This document shows positions 18,672 through 28,264 of a stretch of DNA of 64,000 bases, piece by piece (position 1 is the first letter of the stretch; each line of letters begins with the position of its first letter). Below the pieces are notes generated by a model, which ran no database searches, was not told the DNA's origin, and saw nothing but the letters and a program-made list of their open reading frames with translations. Where the stretch lies: the NCBI RefSeq assembly GCF_001620265.1, contig NZ_CP012661.1:124001-188000 (forward strand). The letters run 5' to 3'. The stretch comes from Frigidibacter mobilis (GTDB lineage: Bacteria > Pseudomonadota > Alphaproteobacteria > Rhodobacterales > Rhodobacteraceae). The translations under genes and the position numbers were made by a program.

Positions 18672-19708
18672 TCGCAGCGCCCGGCATCCGCTACCCTTGG
18701 GATACCGCGCCCGAACCCGGGCAGGCGGTGCGGGTGGCAGAGGGGGTGCTGTGGATGCGGCTGCCGCTGCCGATGCGGCTCGACCATGTCAACTGCTTCG
18801 CGCTGGACGATGGCGACGGCTGGACGCTGGTCGATACCGGCTTTGACAGCAAGCGCAGCCGCGAGGAATGGCTGGCGATCATGGCGGGCCCCCTGTCCGG
18901 GCGCCCGGTGCGGCGGCTGATCGCCACGCATTATCACCCCGACCATATCGGCCTTGCCGGCTGGTTTCAGGCCCGCGGGGCCGAGCTTGTGACCACCCGC
19001 ACCAGCTGGCTGATGGCGCGGATGATGGTGCTGGATGAACAGTCGCTGCCCCTGCCGGAAACAGTTGCCTTCTGGCGCGGCGCGGGAATGGAGCCGGAGA
19101 TGCTGGCGCGGCGGGGGGCGGAGCGGCCCTTCAACTTCTGCGATGTGGTGCATCCGCTGCCGCTTGGCTACCGTCGCATCCGCGAGGGGGAGACGATCCG
19201 CATCGGTGGGCGAACCTGGATCATCCGTTGCGGCGATGGCCACGCCCCTGAACATGCGACGTTCTGGAGCCTCGATGACGATCTGGTGCTGGGGGGCGAT
19301 CAGTTGCTGCCCTCGATCTCGGCCAATCTCGGGGTCTACGCGACCGAGCCGCTGGCCGATCCGGTGGCCGACTGGATGGCATCCTGCGCGCGCTTTGCCA
19401 CCCATGCCGAGGAACGGCATCTGGTGCTGCCCGGCCACAAGCTGCCCTTCACCGGCCTGCCGCTGCGGCTGCGCCAGATGGTCGAGAACCACGAGGGCGC
19501 GCTGGACCGGCTGATGGCGCATCTGGAGGTGCCGCGCACCGCGGCCGGCTGCTTCCTGCCACTGTTCAAGCGCGAGATCGGCGGGGCCGAGCATGGCATG
19601 GCGCTGGTCGAGGCGGTGGCGCACCTGAACCACCTGCTGCACAAGGGTGCCGTCAGGCGCAGCCGCGACGCGGATGGCGTGTGGTGGTGGCAAAGGGCCT
19701 CGGGCTGA
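18668..19708 (+). CDS. Metallo-beta-lactamase-fold hydrolase
   Basis: This 346-residue protein starts at GTG 18668, overlapping the acyl-CoA dehydrogenase stop as GTGA. The metal-binding motif THYHPDHIG is at residues 87-95, with further ligands likely in GDGHAPEH and in PGHKLPF near the C-terminus. Glyoxalase II-like members hydrolyse thioesters. Given the coupling to an acyl-CoA dehydrogenase, a role in acyl thioester or related metabolism is reasonable but unproven. Confidence 0.8.
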   Translation: MIAAPGIRYPWDTAPEPGQAVRVAEGVLWMRLPLPMRLDHVNCFALDDGDGWTLVDTGFDSKRSREEWLAIMAGPLSGRPVRRLIATHYHPDHIGLAGWFQARGAELVTTRTSWLMARMMVLDEQSLPLPETVAFWRGAGMEPEMLARRGAERPFNFCDVVHPLPLGYRRIREGETIRIGGRTWIIRCGDGHAPEHATFWSLDDDLVLGGDQLLPSISANLGVYATEPLADPVADWMASCARFATHAEERHLVLPGHKLPFTGLPLRLRQMVENHEGALDRLMAHLEVPRTAAGCFLPLFKREIGGAEHGMALVEAVAHLNHLLHKGAVRRSRDADGVWWWQRASG

Positions 19709-19831
19709 GCCGCCGGCGGGCCGTCGGGCCACACCGCGAAAAGGTGACGGCGCCTGAAGCGCCGAGGGCGTGACAGCACCTGGTGAATCGGGTATCTGAT
19801 CCGCAGGAAACAGATTTCAGGGAGTGCAGAC

Positions 19832-19966
19832 ATGGCCGAACACAAGCCCGGAAGCATGGATATCACGGTTCAGGAAAAGACCTTCGCGGGCTTCATCCGC
19901 TTTGCGATGTGGGGCGCGGGCCTGTCGATCGCCTTTCTGATCTTCCTCGCCCTCACCAATTCCTGA
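19832..19966 (+). CDS. aa3-type cytochrome c oxidase subunit IV
   Basis: A 44-residue protein, MAEHKPGSMDITVQEKTFAG and onward, with one transmembrane helix (FAMWGAGLSIAFLIFLALT) and a short NS tail. This matches the small bacterial aa3 oxidase subunit IV family, which in Rhodobacter and Paracoccus is a single-helix accessory subunit of cytochrome aa3. A ribosome site (TTCAGGGAG) precedes ATG 19832. The other oxidase subunits are not nearby, which is usual. Confidence 0.88.
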   Translation: MAEHKPGSMDITVQEKTFAGFIRFAMWGAGLSIAFLIFLALTNS

Positions 19967-20000
19967 TCGCAGCCGCGGTCGTTCTCTGACGGGATCTTTC

Positions 20001-20618
20001 ATGCGCCGCGCTTTTGCCGCCCTTGCCATTCCGCTGGCTCTTGCCGCCTGTGCAGAGCCCAAATGGGCCTCTGACGCAGACGTGCAGCGCGCCGCCTATG
20101 TCAGCCCCGAGCCGCCCTCGATCACGCTTTACACCGCGATCCGCAATTCCAATGGCGAGGGCGGGCATTCCGCGATCCTGGTCAACAGCTCGCAGCGGGT
20201 GATGTTCGATCCCGCGGGTACTTGGTGGCACAGCAACACGGCAGAGCGCAACGATGTCATCTTCGGGATGACGCCGACGATGCTGGACTTCTACATCGAC
20301 TACCACGCGCGCGAGACCTACCATGTGGTCGAGCAGAAGATCTATGTCGCGCCCGAGGTTGCGGCGCTGGCGATGGCCAAGATTCAGGCCAATGGCGCGG
20401 TGCCCAAGGCGATGTGCGGCGCCAATGTCAGCAATATCCTGAACGATCTGCCTGGGTTCGAAAGCATTCCGCAGACTTTCTACCCGGCCAAGATCATGCG
20501 GGCCTTCGAGAAGCTGCCGAACGTGCAGACCCGCAAGATCTATGACGACGATTCCGATGACAATACCGAGTTGCTGGCCGCGCAGGCGCGCGCAGCTGCG
20601 GCAATGGCGACCAACTAG
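20001..20618 (+). CDS. Conserved lipoprotein with a possible permuted papain-like fold
   Basis: This 205-residue protein has a lipoprotein signal, MRRAFAALAIPLALAAC, with lipid-modified cysteine at 17. The mature part has GEGGHSAILVN, then FDPAGTWWHS, a tyrosine- and histidine-rich centre (DYHARETYHVVEQKIYV) and AMCGANVSNILNDL. A His in a GHSAILV strand followed much later by a Cys at a helix start is the order seen in permuted NlpC/P60-type (YiiX-like) enzymes. That assignment is inference. No firm family name can be given. It follows the oxidase subunit IV gene by 34 bases. Confidence 0.7.
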   Translation: MRRAFAALAIPLALAACAEPKWASDADVQRAAYVSPEPPSITLYTAIRNSNGEGGHSAILVNSSQRVMFDPAGTWWHSNTAERNDVIFGMTPTMLDFYIDYHARETYHVVEQKIYVAPEVAALAMAKIQANGAVPKAMCGANVSNILNDLPGFESIPQTFYPAKIMRAFEKLPNVQTRKIYDDDSDDNTELLAAQARAAAAMATN

Positions 20619-20942
20619 TCAGCCAAGCAGCCAGAGCGCGCCATAGAGCGTGAGCGCGCCGCCCAGGATCGACCACAGCGCATTGCGCGTGGCCAGCCCG
20701 ATCGCCACGGTGGCAAAGGCCGCCAGCAGCCGCGCCGGGTCCGTCTCGCCGCCGGTCGCGGCAGGCCAGACGACAGCGGGGGCGACCAGCGCCGGCAGCA
20801 CCGCCACCGGGGTATAGCGCAGGTGGCGAAGCACCCATTCCGGCATCGGCCGGCCCCCGATCATTCCCAGGAACGAAAAGCGTAGCACGAAAGTGCCGAC
20901 GCCCAGCAAGAGGATGACCGCCCAGGTCTCGACCGTGGTCAT
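20619..20942 (-). CDS. azlD: Branched-chain amino acid exporter small subunit (AzlD)
   Basis: This 107-residue protein has four hydrophobic segments beginning MTTVETWAVILLLGVGTFVL, and the RFSFLGMIGGRPMPEWVLRH region typical of AzlD. AzlD pairs with AzlC to export branched-chain amino acids or their analogues. ATG 20942 overlaps the azlC stop. Confidence 0.9.
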   Translation of the reverse strand: MTTVETWAVILLLGVGTFVLRFSFLGMIGGRPMPEWVLRHLRYTPVAVLPALVAPAVVWPAATGGETDPARLLAAFATVAIGLATRNALWSILGGALTLYGALWLLG

Positions 20943-21655
20943 TGCGTTGCCCTCCGCCGTGCCTGCCAAAGTTCGGTTTGTGCACCCGCCGCCATCGCCA
21001 CCAGCCCGGCGACCAGCAGTCCGGTATTGTGTGGCATCCAGGCCAGCATCAGCGCCACGCTGACCGAGACCAGCGCCGCGGCCAGATGCGCCAGCGTGCG
21101 CAGCATCGGCGCGATCATCGCCAGAAAGGTGATCGGTACCGCGAAATCCAGCGCGAACGACGGCGGGATCGCTTCTCCAAGCGTGGCGCCGATCAGCGTC
21201 ATCCCGTACCACCAGGGGCAGACCGCCAGCGAGGCACCGAAGAAATACGCCACCTTCTGCGCAGTGCTTTGCTGGGGCCGCAGCTCGTATTCCTGCGCAG
21301 CCAGCGCATAGCACTGGTCCACCAGCGTGTAGGCGATCAGCGCCCGCTGCCAGACCGGGGCGCGGCCCAGATGCGGGGTCAACGCCGCCGAATACATCGC
21401 CATCCGCAGGTTCACCGCCAACGCGGTCACCACCACCACCAGCGCGGGCGCATTGTCGGCCATCATCTGTACCGCGGCGAATTGCGAGGCGCCGGCGATG
21501 ACCAGCACGGTCATCGCCATCGTCTCGGCAAGGTTGAGCCCCGCCTCGGTGGCGACGACGCCGAACAGCAGACCAAAGGGGGCGATGACCAACACGAAGG
21601 GCAGCCCTTCGCGGAAGCCGCGCCAGAAGGCGGATCGAGGGGGGGAGGCGGTCAT
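20939..21655 (-). CDS. azlC: Branched-chain amino acid exporter large subunit (AzlC)
   Basis: This 238-residue integral membrane protein starts at MTASPPRSAFWRGFREGLPF. It shows the AzlC signature APFGLLFGVVATEAGL, then AGASQFAAVQMM, AVNLRMAMYSAAL and DQCYALAAQEY. It forms an export permease with AzlD, whose gene overlaps its stop by four bases. The longer frame upstream of ATG 21655 is proline-rich and antisense to mobA leader sequence, so I rejected it. Confidence 0.9.
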   Translation of the reverse strand: MTASPPRSAFWRGFREGLPFVLVIAPFGLLFGVVATEAGLNLAETMAMTVLVIAGASQFAAVQMMADNAPALVVVVTALAVNLRMAMYSAALTPHLGRAPVWQRALIAYTLVDQCYALAAQEYELRPQQSTAQKVAYFFGASLAVCPWWYGMTLIGATLGEAIPPSFALDFAVPITFLAMIAPMLRTLAHLAAALVSVSVALMLAWMPHNTGLLVAGLVAMAAGAQTELWQARRRATQ

Positions 21656-21807
21656 GGAAAGCTCTGGGCTTGGAAAGGGGCCGGATGGAAAACGCGGCCG
21701 GAGGCGGGAAGATCTGGACGGGTGATGGGCCAAGTCATAGGCATGGGCGGGGGACGGCTGCAAGGGGCGATCTGGCGGTGGCAGCCGGCAAGGCGGAGGA
21801 GGAAATG

Positions 21808-22425
21808 ATGAAGACGGCAAGCAGTCCCGTTGCCGGGCTTGTGCTGGCGGGTGGGCTATCTTCACGCATGGGGCAGGACAAGGCGCTGCTGGCACTGGCG
21901 GGGCGGCCGCTGATCGTGCATGTGCTGGACCGGTTGGCGCCGCAGGTGGGCCTGGTTTCGGCGTCCTTCAACGGCGACGCTGCCGCGCTGGCGCATCTTG
22001 GCCTGCCGCTGCTGCAAGATGCGGCGCCAGGCCGCCCGGGGCCGCTGGCCGGGGTGCTGGCAGGGCTGGACTGGGCGGCGGGGCTGGGGCTGGACTGGCT
22101 GGCGACGGTGCCAGTGGATACGCCCTTCGTGCCGCGCGATCTGGTGGCGCGGCTGTCTTCTGCCTCGCGGCCGGGAGGCGGGCCCGTACTGTCGGCCAGT
22201 GGCAGCGGCCTGCACCCTGCGGCGGCGCTGTGGCCGGTGCGACTGCGCGAGGATCTGCGGCAGGCGCTGGAGCAGGGCCAGCGCCGGGTGGCCGGCTGGG
22301 CGCTGGATCAGGGTGCGGTGACGGTTCAGTTCGCGCATGAGCCGGGTAGCGACCCGTTCGTGAACCTCAACACCCCTGCCGACCTTGCCGCCGCCGAAGC
22401 GCTGCTGCGGGGGACTGGGGCATGA
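21808..22425 (+). CDS. mobA: Molybdenum cofactor guanylyltransferase MobA
   Basis: This 205-residue protein transfers GMP to molybdopterin to form the bis-MGD cofactor. The nucleotide-binding start GLVLAGGLSSRMGQDKALL is diagnostic, followed by VPVDTPFVP and the C-terminal FVNLNTPADL. AGGAGG at 21797-21802 lies five bases before ATG 21808; ATG 21805 is possible but too close. It overlaps the next gene by ATGA. Molybdoenzymes themselves are not seen in this window. Confidence 0.92.
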   Translation: MKTASSPVAGLVLAGGLSSRMGQDKALLALAGRPLIVHVLDRLAPQVGLVSASFNGDAAALAHLGLPLLQDAAPGRPGPLAGVLAGLDWAAGLGLDWLATVPVDTPFVPRDLVARLSSASRPGGGPVLSASGSGLHPAAALWPVRLREDLRQALEQGQRRVAGWALDQGAVTVQFAHEPGSDPFVNLNTPADLAAAEALLRGTGA

Positions 22426-23006
22426 GCTACCAGCTCCGCCGGGGCTTTGATTCTGCCCGCCGGGCCGAGGCGGCGGCGCTCTACTGGCAGGCCTTTGGGG
22501 GCAAGCTGGGGCGCGTGATGGGCCCCGAGGCGCGGGCGCTGGCCTATATTGCGCAGGTGATGCGGCCCGATCACGCCTTTTCTGCCCTCTCGGCCGATGG
22601 CACCGTGATCGGCATCGCCGGGTTCCGCTCGCCCTATGGCAGCTTCGTTGGGGGTGGGTCCGCGGAACTGCGCGGCGCCTATGGCCGGGCAGGGGGCACC
22701 TTGCGCGCGGGCCTGCTGGCGCTGCTGACTCGTGACATCGACAATGAGCGCTTTCTGGTCGACGGGATCTGCGTACGGGCCGACTGTCGCGGGCAGGGGA
22801 TCGGCCGGGCGCTGCTGGAAGCGCTGTGCAACGAGGGCCGCGCCCGCGGCTATACGCAGGTGCGCCTCGATGTGGTGGGCGAGAATATACGCGCCCGGGC
22901 GCTCTATGAACGTGCGGGCTTTACCGCCGCCGGGCAGTCGCGCAGCCGCCTTACCGGGGTGTTGTTCGGCTTTCAGACCGTGACGATCATGGTTCGGCCG
23001 CTATAG
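22422..23006 (+). CDS. GNAT family N-acetyltransferase
   Basis: This 194-residue acetyltransferase has a clear acetyl-CoA-binding motif VDGICVRADCRGQGIGRALL (about residues 109-128) and the C-terminal NIRARALYERAGFTAAG. The substrate is unknown. It starts inside the mobA stop (ATGA), so the two form an operon. It ends three bases from the convergent gene. Confidence 0.85.
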   Translation: MSYQLRRGFDSARRAEAAALYWQAFGGKLGRVMGPEARALAYIAQVMRPDHAFSALSADGTVIGIAGFRSPYGSFVGGGSAELRGAYGRAGGTLRAGLLALLTRDIDNERFLVDGICVRADCRGQGIGRALLEALCNEGRARGYTQVRLDVVGENIRARALYERAGFTAAGQSRSRLTGVLFGFQTVTIMVRPL

Positions 23007-23009
23007 GCG

Positions 23010-24038
23010 TTAGTCGAAGGTCCCTGTCACGCGCCCCAGCAGCATGAAGGCGCGGGCGGTGCGGGTTTCGGCGAATTCTGCCACTTCCTGATCGGCCGAG
23101 TTCTTTTCGAACTCCTGGAAGGTGCGGTCGAACTGGCGCAAGAAGTGATGGGCCGCGTCGCGGAAGATGGTGTCCTGCCGCATCCGCCCTGCCGTCAGCG
23201 CCAGGCTAGACCGATCGCGCACCCCGCCAAGTGCCGCAATGCCCTTGCCGCGCTCGCCCGCGGCAAAGCGCCGCCACAGCTCGGGCTTGGCGCGGTCGGG
23301 TTTCAGGTCATCCATGTAGATGCCGTCCTGCGCCAGCAGCGTCAGCACGTCCTGCGCGGCGCGGATCAGCTTGGCCATCGTGCGGTCTTCCAGCGCCCGG
23401 CGCAGGGCGCGGAAGCCGTCGCGGTCTTCGGGCGAGTCAGGAAAGTTCAAAGCCTGGATGAAGTCGGCAACCGAAACCGGAGCCCGCATGTCTTCGGCTG
23501 GGGTGCCAAGCGCCAGGACCGGCTGGTCCTCGCCCGCGGCGGCGGCGCGAGGGGGGGCCAGAGCCGCCTTGCGGTCGGCCGAGGGTTGGCTGGCGGCAGT
23601 GTCACGGCGCGAGGTGAAGGTGGCGATGGCGGTCTCGGTCTGGCGCTGCGCCGCCGCAATCTCGTCAAGCTTCTTTTCGACCGAGGGTTTCATGCCCTGC
23701 GCGGCGTTTTGGGCCTGCTGTATCCAGGCGCTGCGCATCGCGTCGATGGCACCCTGCAGCCGTTGCGCCTCGGCCCGCATCTCGCGCGCCGTGCGCGCCG
23801 TGACGGCGGCCACCCAGATCATCGCCACCGGCAGGCAGATCGCCACCAGCGTCATGGTCAGCCCCAGGGCGTTGTCGGCCCCCGCTCCATCGGTCATCAG
23901 GAAGAATGCGGCAACCAACCCCAGCCAGCACAGGGTCAGCACGCTGGCGATCACCTCGGTGGCCGAGATGCGGGGCGTGGTTTCGGACCGGCCGGGAAGG
24001 CCTTGGCCGATAAGGCGGTCTTCCTGTCGATCCGTCAT
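23010..24038 (-). CDS. Conserved membrane protein with coiled coil
   Basis: This 342-residue protein has two transmembrane helices (VLTLCWLGLVAAFFLMT and LTMTLVAICLPVAMIWVA, residues about 30-80) and a helical, glutamine/alanine-rich stretch (about 85-145). A disordered alanine/proline segment and a C-terminal alpha-helical domain (ADFIQALNFPDSPEDRDGFRAL to the end) follow. I do not recognise a characterised family. It lies just upstream of and parallel to nothing obvious; greA ends 18 bases before its start. An envelope-associated scaffold role is only a guess. Confidence 0.75.
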   Translation of the reverse strand: MTDRQEDRLIGQGLPGRSETTPRISATEVIASVLTLCWLGLVAAFFLMTDGAGADNALGLTMTLVAICLPVAMIWVAAVTARTAREMRAEAQRLQGAIDAMRSAWIQQAQNAAQGMKPSVEKKLDEIAAAQRQTETAIATFTSRRDTAASQPSADRKAALAPPRAAAAGEDQPVLALGTPAEDMRAPVSVADFIQALNFPDSPEDRDGFRALRRALEDRTMAKLIRAAQDVLTLLAQDGIYMDDLKPDRAKPELWRRFAAGERGKGIAALGGVRDRSSLALTAGRMRQDTIFRDAAHHFLRQFDRTFQEFEKNSADQEVAEFAETRTARAFMLLGRVTGTFD

Positions 24039-24056
24039 GGAGCCCCGCCTTTCGCC

Positions 24057-24527
24057 CTAAACGAACCGGATGCTGACGATCTCGTAGCTTTTCTCGCCGC
24101 CGGGGGTGCGGACTTCGACGCTGTCGCCCTCGTCCTTGCCGATCAGCGCCCGCGCCAGCGGCGAGCGGATGTTCAGCATGCCGCGCTCGATATCGGCTTC
24201 GGGCTCGCCCACAATCTGATAGGTCCGCTCTTCCTTAGTATCCTCGTCGATCAGGGTGACGGTGGCGCCGAACTTGATGGTGCCGGACAGGCGGGTGGGG
24301 TCGATCACCTCGGCGCGGCCAAGGATCGATTCCAGCTCTTTCACACGGCCTTCGACGAAGCTCTGCTTCTCGCGCGCGGCGTGATACTCGGCATTCTCCG
24401 ACAGGTCGCCATGCTCGCGCGCCTCGGCGATGGCCTTGATGACGGCGGGACGTTCCACCGATTTCAGGGTCCGCAGTTCGGTGTCTAGCGCGTCGAACCC
24501 CGCGCGGGTCATCGGTATCTTTTCCAT
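24057..24527 (-). CDS. greA: Transcription elongation factor GreA
   Basis: This 156-residue factor has the N-terminal coiled coil ([20 protein letters not shown], with the acidic DLSENAEY tip) and a C-terminal FKBP-like domain ([16 protein letters not shown] ... [15 protein letters not shown]). GreA rescues backtracked RNA polymerase by stimulating transcript cleavage. I start at ATG 24527 ([18 protein letters not shown]), which gives the standard length. It is divergent from ETF-QO. Confidence 0.95.
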   Translation of the reverse strand: MEKIPMTRAGFDALDTELRTLKSVERPAVIKAIAEAREHGDLSENAEYHAAREKQSFVEGRVKELESILGRAEVIDPTRLSGTIKFGATVTLIDEDTKEERTYQIVGEPEADIERGMLNIRSPLARALIGKDEGDSVEVRTPGGEKSYEIVSIRFV

Positions 24528-24786
24528 TGCACTCACGTAAGTCAAAAACACCGCTTGCCCCGACTGGGGCCGCGGTGCCGTTCCTCGGTCGCGTTTGATG
24601 CAACTGACCCCGGATGCGCCCCGAATGCAAGGGCCTTGCGGCCGCGGCCCGGGCCGATCCGGCCCTGCTGGCCGGCTTTCTTGCCGCTGGTCGTGATGCC
24701 GCGTCACGATTGCGTCGTGCCGCCGGGTAAGTTAACCCTTGGCCGGACTTGAAATTGCCAGCACTCGCGAGCCGGAGGAGACAGGG

Positions 24787-26439
24787 ATGACCGGGATCGA
24801 ACGGGAATCGATGGAGTATGACGTGGTGATCGTGGGGGCAGGTCCGGCGGGCCTGTCTGCGGCGATCCGCCTTAAACAGCTGGATGCCGATCTGTCGGTC
24901 GTCGTGCTGGAAAAGGGCTCCGAGGTGGGCGCGCATATCCTGTCGGGCGCGGTGCTGGATCCCTCGGGCCTCGACGCCCTGCTGCCGGATTGGCGCAGCA
25001 TGGGCGCGCCCATCACCGTGCCGGTGCAGGAAGACAATTTCTACGTGCTGGGGCCGGCCGGGCAGATCCGCGTGCCGAACTGGCCGATGCCGCCGCTGAT
25101 GTCGAACCACGGCAATTACATCGTCAGCATGGGCAACGTCTGCCGCTGGATGGCCGGCGTTGCCGAAGGGTTGGGGGTCGAGATCTTCCCGGGCATGGCC
25201 GCGTCGGAGCTGGTCTATGGGACGGATGGCGCCGTGAAGGGCGTCGTCGCCGGCGAATTCGGCAAGAACCCCGATGGCACCATCGGTGATGGGTACGAGC
25301 CCGGGATGGAGCTCTTGGGCAAATACGTCTTCCTGGGCGAAGGCGTGCGCGGCAGCCTTGCGAAAGAGGTGATGGCGCGCTTCGAGCTGTCGAAGGGCAA
25401 ATGCCCGCAGAAATTCGGCCTCGGCATGAAAGAGATCTGGGAGATCGACCCGGCCAAGCACAAGCCGGGCACCGTCACCCACACGATGGGCTGGCCGCTT
25501 GGCAGCAATGCCGGGGGTGGGTCGTTCATCTATCACATGGACAACAACCAGGTGCTGGTCGGCTTCGTCGTCCATCTGAACTACGAGAACCCGTACCTTT
25601 ATCCCTACATGGAATTCCAGCGATTCAAGCATCACCCGCTGGTGGCGGGGCTGCTGGAGGGCGGCAAGCGGGTGGCCTACGGCGCGCGGGCGATTTCCGA
25701 AGGTGGCTGGCAGTCGATCCCGAAGGTGGTGTTCCCGGGCGGGGTGCTGCTGGGATGTTCGGCCGGGCTGGTCAACGTGCCGCGGATCAAGGGCAATCAC
25801 AACGCCATGCTCTCGGGCAAGGCCGCGGCCGAGGCGGCGTTCGAGGCCATCGGTGCCGGCCGGCAGGGCGACGAGCTGACGGCCTATGAAGCCGACCTGC
25901 GCAGCGGCCCGGTGGCGAAGGACCTGAGGAAGGTTCGCAACGTCAAGCCGTTCTGGTCCAAGTTCGGGCTGACCGCCAGCCTGATGCTGGGCGGGGCCGA
26001 CATGTGGTCCGCCTCGATCTTCGGCGGCACCCTGTTCGGCACCCTGCGCCACGGCAAGTCCGATGCGGCGGCCACGGGCGAGGCGGCGAAGTTCAAGCCG
26101 ATCGACTACCCGCGCCCCGATGGCAAGCTGTCCTTCGACCGGCTGACCAACGTCGCCTTCTCGGCCACCAATCACGAGGAAAGCCAGCCCTGCCACCTGA
26201 AGCTGCGCGATCCGTCGATCCCGATTGCGGTGAACCTGCCCAAATATGCCGAGCCCGCGCAGCGCTATTGCCCGGCCGGCGTCTATGAGGTGCTGACGGA
26301 CGAGGCCGGCAACCCGCGCTTCCAGATCAACTTCCAGAACTGCGTGCATTGCAAGACCTGCGACATCAAGGATCCCAGCCAGAACATCGACTGGAAAACC
26401 CCCCAGGGCGGCGACGGTCCGAACTACCCGAACATGTGA
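24787..26439 (+). CDS. etfD: Electron transfer flavoprotein-ubiquinone oxidoreductase
   Basis: This 550-residue protein oxidises ETF and reduces ubiquinone, linking acyl-CoA dehydrogenases and dimethylglycine/sarcosine-type dehydrogenases to respiration. The FAD-binding fold VVIVGAGPAGLSAAIRL is near the N-terminus. The C-terminus has the 4Fe-4S ligands in YCPAGVYEV and NCVHCKTCDIKDPSQNI. ATG 24787 follows CGGAGGAGA. It could serve the acyl-CoA dehydrogenase at 17 kb. Confidence 0.95.
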   Translation: MTGIERESMEYDVVIVGAGPAGLSAAIRLKQLDADLSVVVLEKGSEVGAHILSGAVLDPSGLDALLPDWRSMGAPITVPVQEDNFYVLGPAGQIRVPNWPMPPLMSNHGNYIVSMGNVCRWMAGVAEGLGVEIFPGMAASELVYGTDGAVKGVVAGEFGKNPDGTIGDGYEPGMELLGKYVFLGEGVRGSLAKEVMARFELSKGKCPQKFGLGMKEIWEIDPAKHKPGTVTHTMGWPLGSNAGGGSFIYHMDNNQVLVGFVVHLNYENPYLYPYMEFQRFKHHPLVAGLLEGGKRVAYGARAISEGGWQSIPKVVFPGGVLLGCSAGLVNVPRIKGNHNAMLSGKAAAEAAFEAIGAGRQGDELTAYEADLRSGPVAKDLRKVRNVKPFWSKFGLTASLMLGGADMWSASIFGGTLFGTLRHGKSDAAATGEAAKFKPIDYPRPDGKLSFDRLTNVAFSATNHEESQPCHLKLRDPSIPIAVNLPKYAEPAQRYCPAGVYEVLTDEAGNPRFQINFQNCVHCKTCDIKDPSQNIDWKTPQGGDGPNYPNM

Positions 26440-26451
26440 CAATCGCGTGTG

Positions 26452-26489
26452 ATCGGGGGCGGCGCGCCGCTGGGGCCGCTGCCCCCGAT
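26452..26489 (+). terminator. Hairpin downstream of the ETF-QO gene
   Basis: ATCGGGGGC (26452-26460) and GCCCCCGAT (26481-26489) form a perfect nine-base stem, 12 bases after the stop codon. There is no T run, so it may act with Rho or protect the mRNA 3' end rather than be a classic intrinsic terminator. Confidence 0.45.
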
Positions 26490-26545
26490 TGCCAAGCCCG
26501 ATCTCGCGCCCTAACTTCGGCAGACCTGCCAGAAGGAATTGCTGC

Positions 26546-28264
26546 GTGATCCGTTTCCGCCGACTAGCGCTGATCGCCTCTGCCTCAGCCCTCGCCCTGA
26601 GCTTGGCTACGGCTGTTCGCGCCGAGGGAGAGGTCGCCGTCGGCCCCTACCTTGCCGCCCGCGTTGCCAGTGGCCACAACGACTACAGCGCCGCCGCCTC
26701 TTATTACACCCGGGCGCTGGCGCGCGATCCGTCGAACCCGCTGCTGCTGGAAAGTGCGATCCTGTCCCAGGTCGGGCTGGGGGACATCGCGCGCGCCGTT
26801 CCGGTGGCCGAGGTGCTGCGGGCGGGCGGGCGCGACAGCCAGGTGGCCGATCTGGTGCTGCTGGTCGACCTGGCCAAACGCGGAGAGTTCGATGCGGCGC
26901 TGGCGCGGCTGGATGCCGGCACCACGGTAGGCCCGCTGGTCGAGGGGCTGTTCCGGGCCTGGGCCGAGCTTGGCCGCGGCCAGATGTCCGAGGCGCAGAC
27001 GGCCTTCGATGCGGTGGTGCAGGTGCGGGGGCTGGAGCTGTTCGGCACCTATCACAAGGCGCTGGCGCTGGCTTCGGCCGGGGATTTCGAAGGCGCGGAC
27101 AAGATCCTGTCGGGCGCTGCGGCCGGACCGCTTCGGTTGACCCGCCGCGGCGTGATCGCCCATGTCGAGGTGCTGAGCCAGCTGGAGCGCAATGCCGCGG
27201 CAATCGAGCTGATCGACAAGGCCTTTGGCAACGAACCTGACCCGACGCTGGAGGCGATGCGCAGGCGGCTGGAGGCGGGCGAGATGCTGCCCTTCACCGT
27301 CGTGACCAGCGCCACAGACGGGATGGCCGAAGTGTTCCACTCGCTGGCCGGCGCGCTGAGTGGCGAGGCGACCGACGTGTTCACGCTGGTCTATGCCCGG
27401 CTTGGCGAGTATCTGCGGCCCGACCATGTCGATGCGATCCTGCTGGTCGCCGCCCTGCTGGAAAGCCAGGACCAGTATGATCTGGCCACAGTGTCCTACA
27501 ACCGCATCCCGCGCGATGACCCGGCCTATCCGGTGGCGGAACTTGGTCGGGCCGAGGCGTTGATCGCGGCGGGCCGGATGGATGCGGCCATCGAGGCGCT
27601 GCAGCAGCTGGCCAAGTCCTATCCCGATCAGGAGGTGATCTGGGCCAATCTGGGCGACGTGCTGCGCCGGGCCGAGCGGTTCGAGGATGCCGTGCGCGCC
27701 TATGACGCCGCCATCGCGCTGTTTGGCGAAGAGAATTCGGCTCAATGGCCGGTCTACTACGCCCGCGGCACCTGCCACGAGCGCCAGAAGCGCTATGAGA
27801 CATCCGAGGCGGACATGCGCAAGGCGCTGGACTTGCAGCCGGGTCAGCCTCAGATCCTGAACTATCTGGGTTACTCCTTCCTCGAGCAGGGCCGCAATTT
27901 CGACGAGGCGCTGGCGATGATCGAAAGCGCCGTCGCCGCCCGGCCCGAGGATGGCTATATCGTCGACAGCCTCGCCTGGGCCTATTTCCGCCTTGGCCGC
28001 TATGACGAGGCCGTTGCGCCGATGGAGCGGGCGGTGGAGCTGATGCCGGTCGATGCGGTGGTCAATGACCATCTGGGCGATGTCTATTGGGCTGTCGGCC
28101 GCAAGCGCGAGGCTGAATTCCAGTGGAGCCGGGCGCTGTCTTTCGCGGCGGACAGCAGCGAGGCCGATGCCGACCGCATCCGCCGCAAGCTGGATGTCGG
28201 CCTGGATGCCGTGCTGGCCGCGGAAGGGGCCAAGCCGCTGGCCGTTTCGAAGAATGCCGACTGA
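26546..28264 (+). CDS. Exported tetratricopeptide-repeat protein
   Basis: This 572-residue protein begins at GTG 26546 with a signal peptide ([20 protein letters not shown]). It is almost entirely helical repeats, for example [37 protein letters not shown] and [20 protein letters not shown], giving roughly eight to ten TPR units. TPR proteins of this size in alphaproteobacteria act as periplasmic assembly or scaffold factors, but the partner is unknown. The last 11 bases overlap ispE. Confidence 0.85.
   Translation: MIRFRRLALIASASALALSLATAVRAEGEVAVGPYLAARVASGHNDYSAAASYYTRALARDPSNPLLLESAILSQVGLGDIARAVPVAEVLRAGGRDSQVADLVLLVDLAKRGEFDAALARLDAGTTVGPLVEGLFRAWAELGRGQMSEAQTAFDAVVQVRGLELFGTYHKALALASAGDFEGADKILSGAAAGPLRLTRRGVIAHVEVLSQLERNAAAIELIDKAFGNEPDPTLEAMRRRLEAGEMLPFTVVTSATDGMAEVFHSLAGALSGEATDVFTLVYARLGEYLRPDHVDAILLVAALLESQDQYDLATVSYNRIPRDDPAYPVAELGRAEALIAAGRMDAAIEALQQLAKSYPDQEVIWANLGDVLRRAERFEDAVRAYDAAIALFGEENSAQWPVYYARGTCHERQKRYETSEADMRKALDLQPGQPQILNYLGYSFLEQGRNFDEALAMIESAVAARPEDGYIVDSLAWAYFRLGRYDEAVAPMERAVELMPVDAVVNDHLGDVYWAVGRKREAEFQWSRALSFAADSSEADADRIRRKLDVGLDAVLAAEGAKPLAVSKNAD

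Noticed and set aside
22422..23006. RimI-type ribosomal protein acetyltransferase for the GNAT gene
   Set aside because: The acetyl-CoA motif is clear, but nothing specific to RimI is seen and the context is mobA, so only the superfamily name is given.
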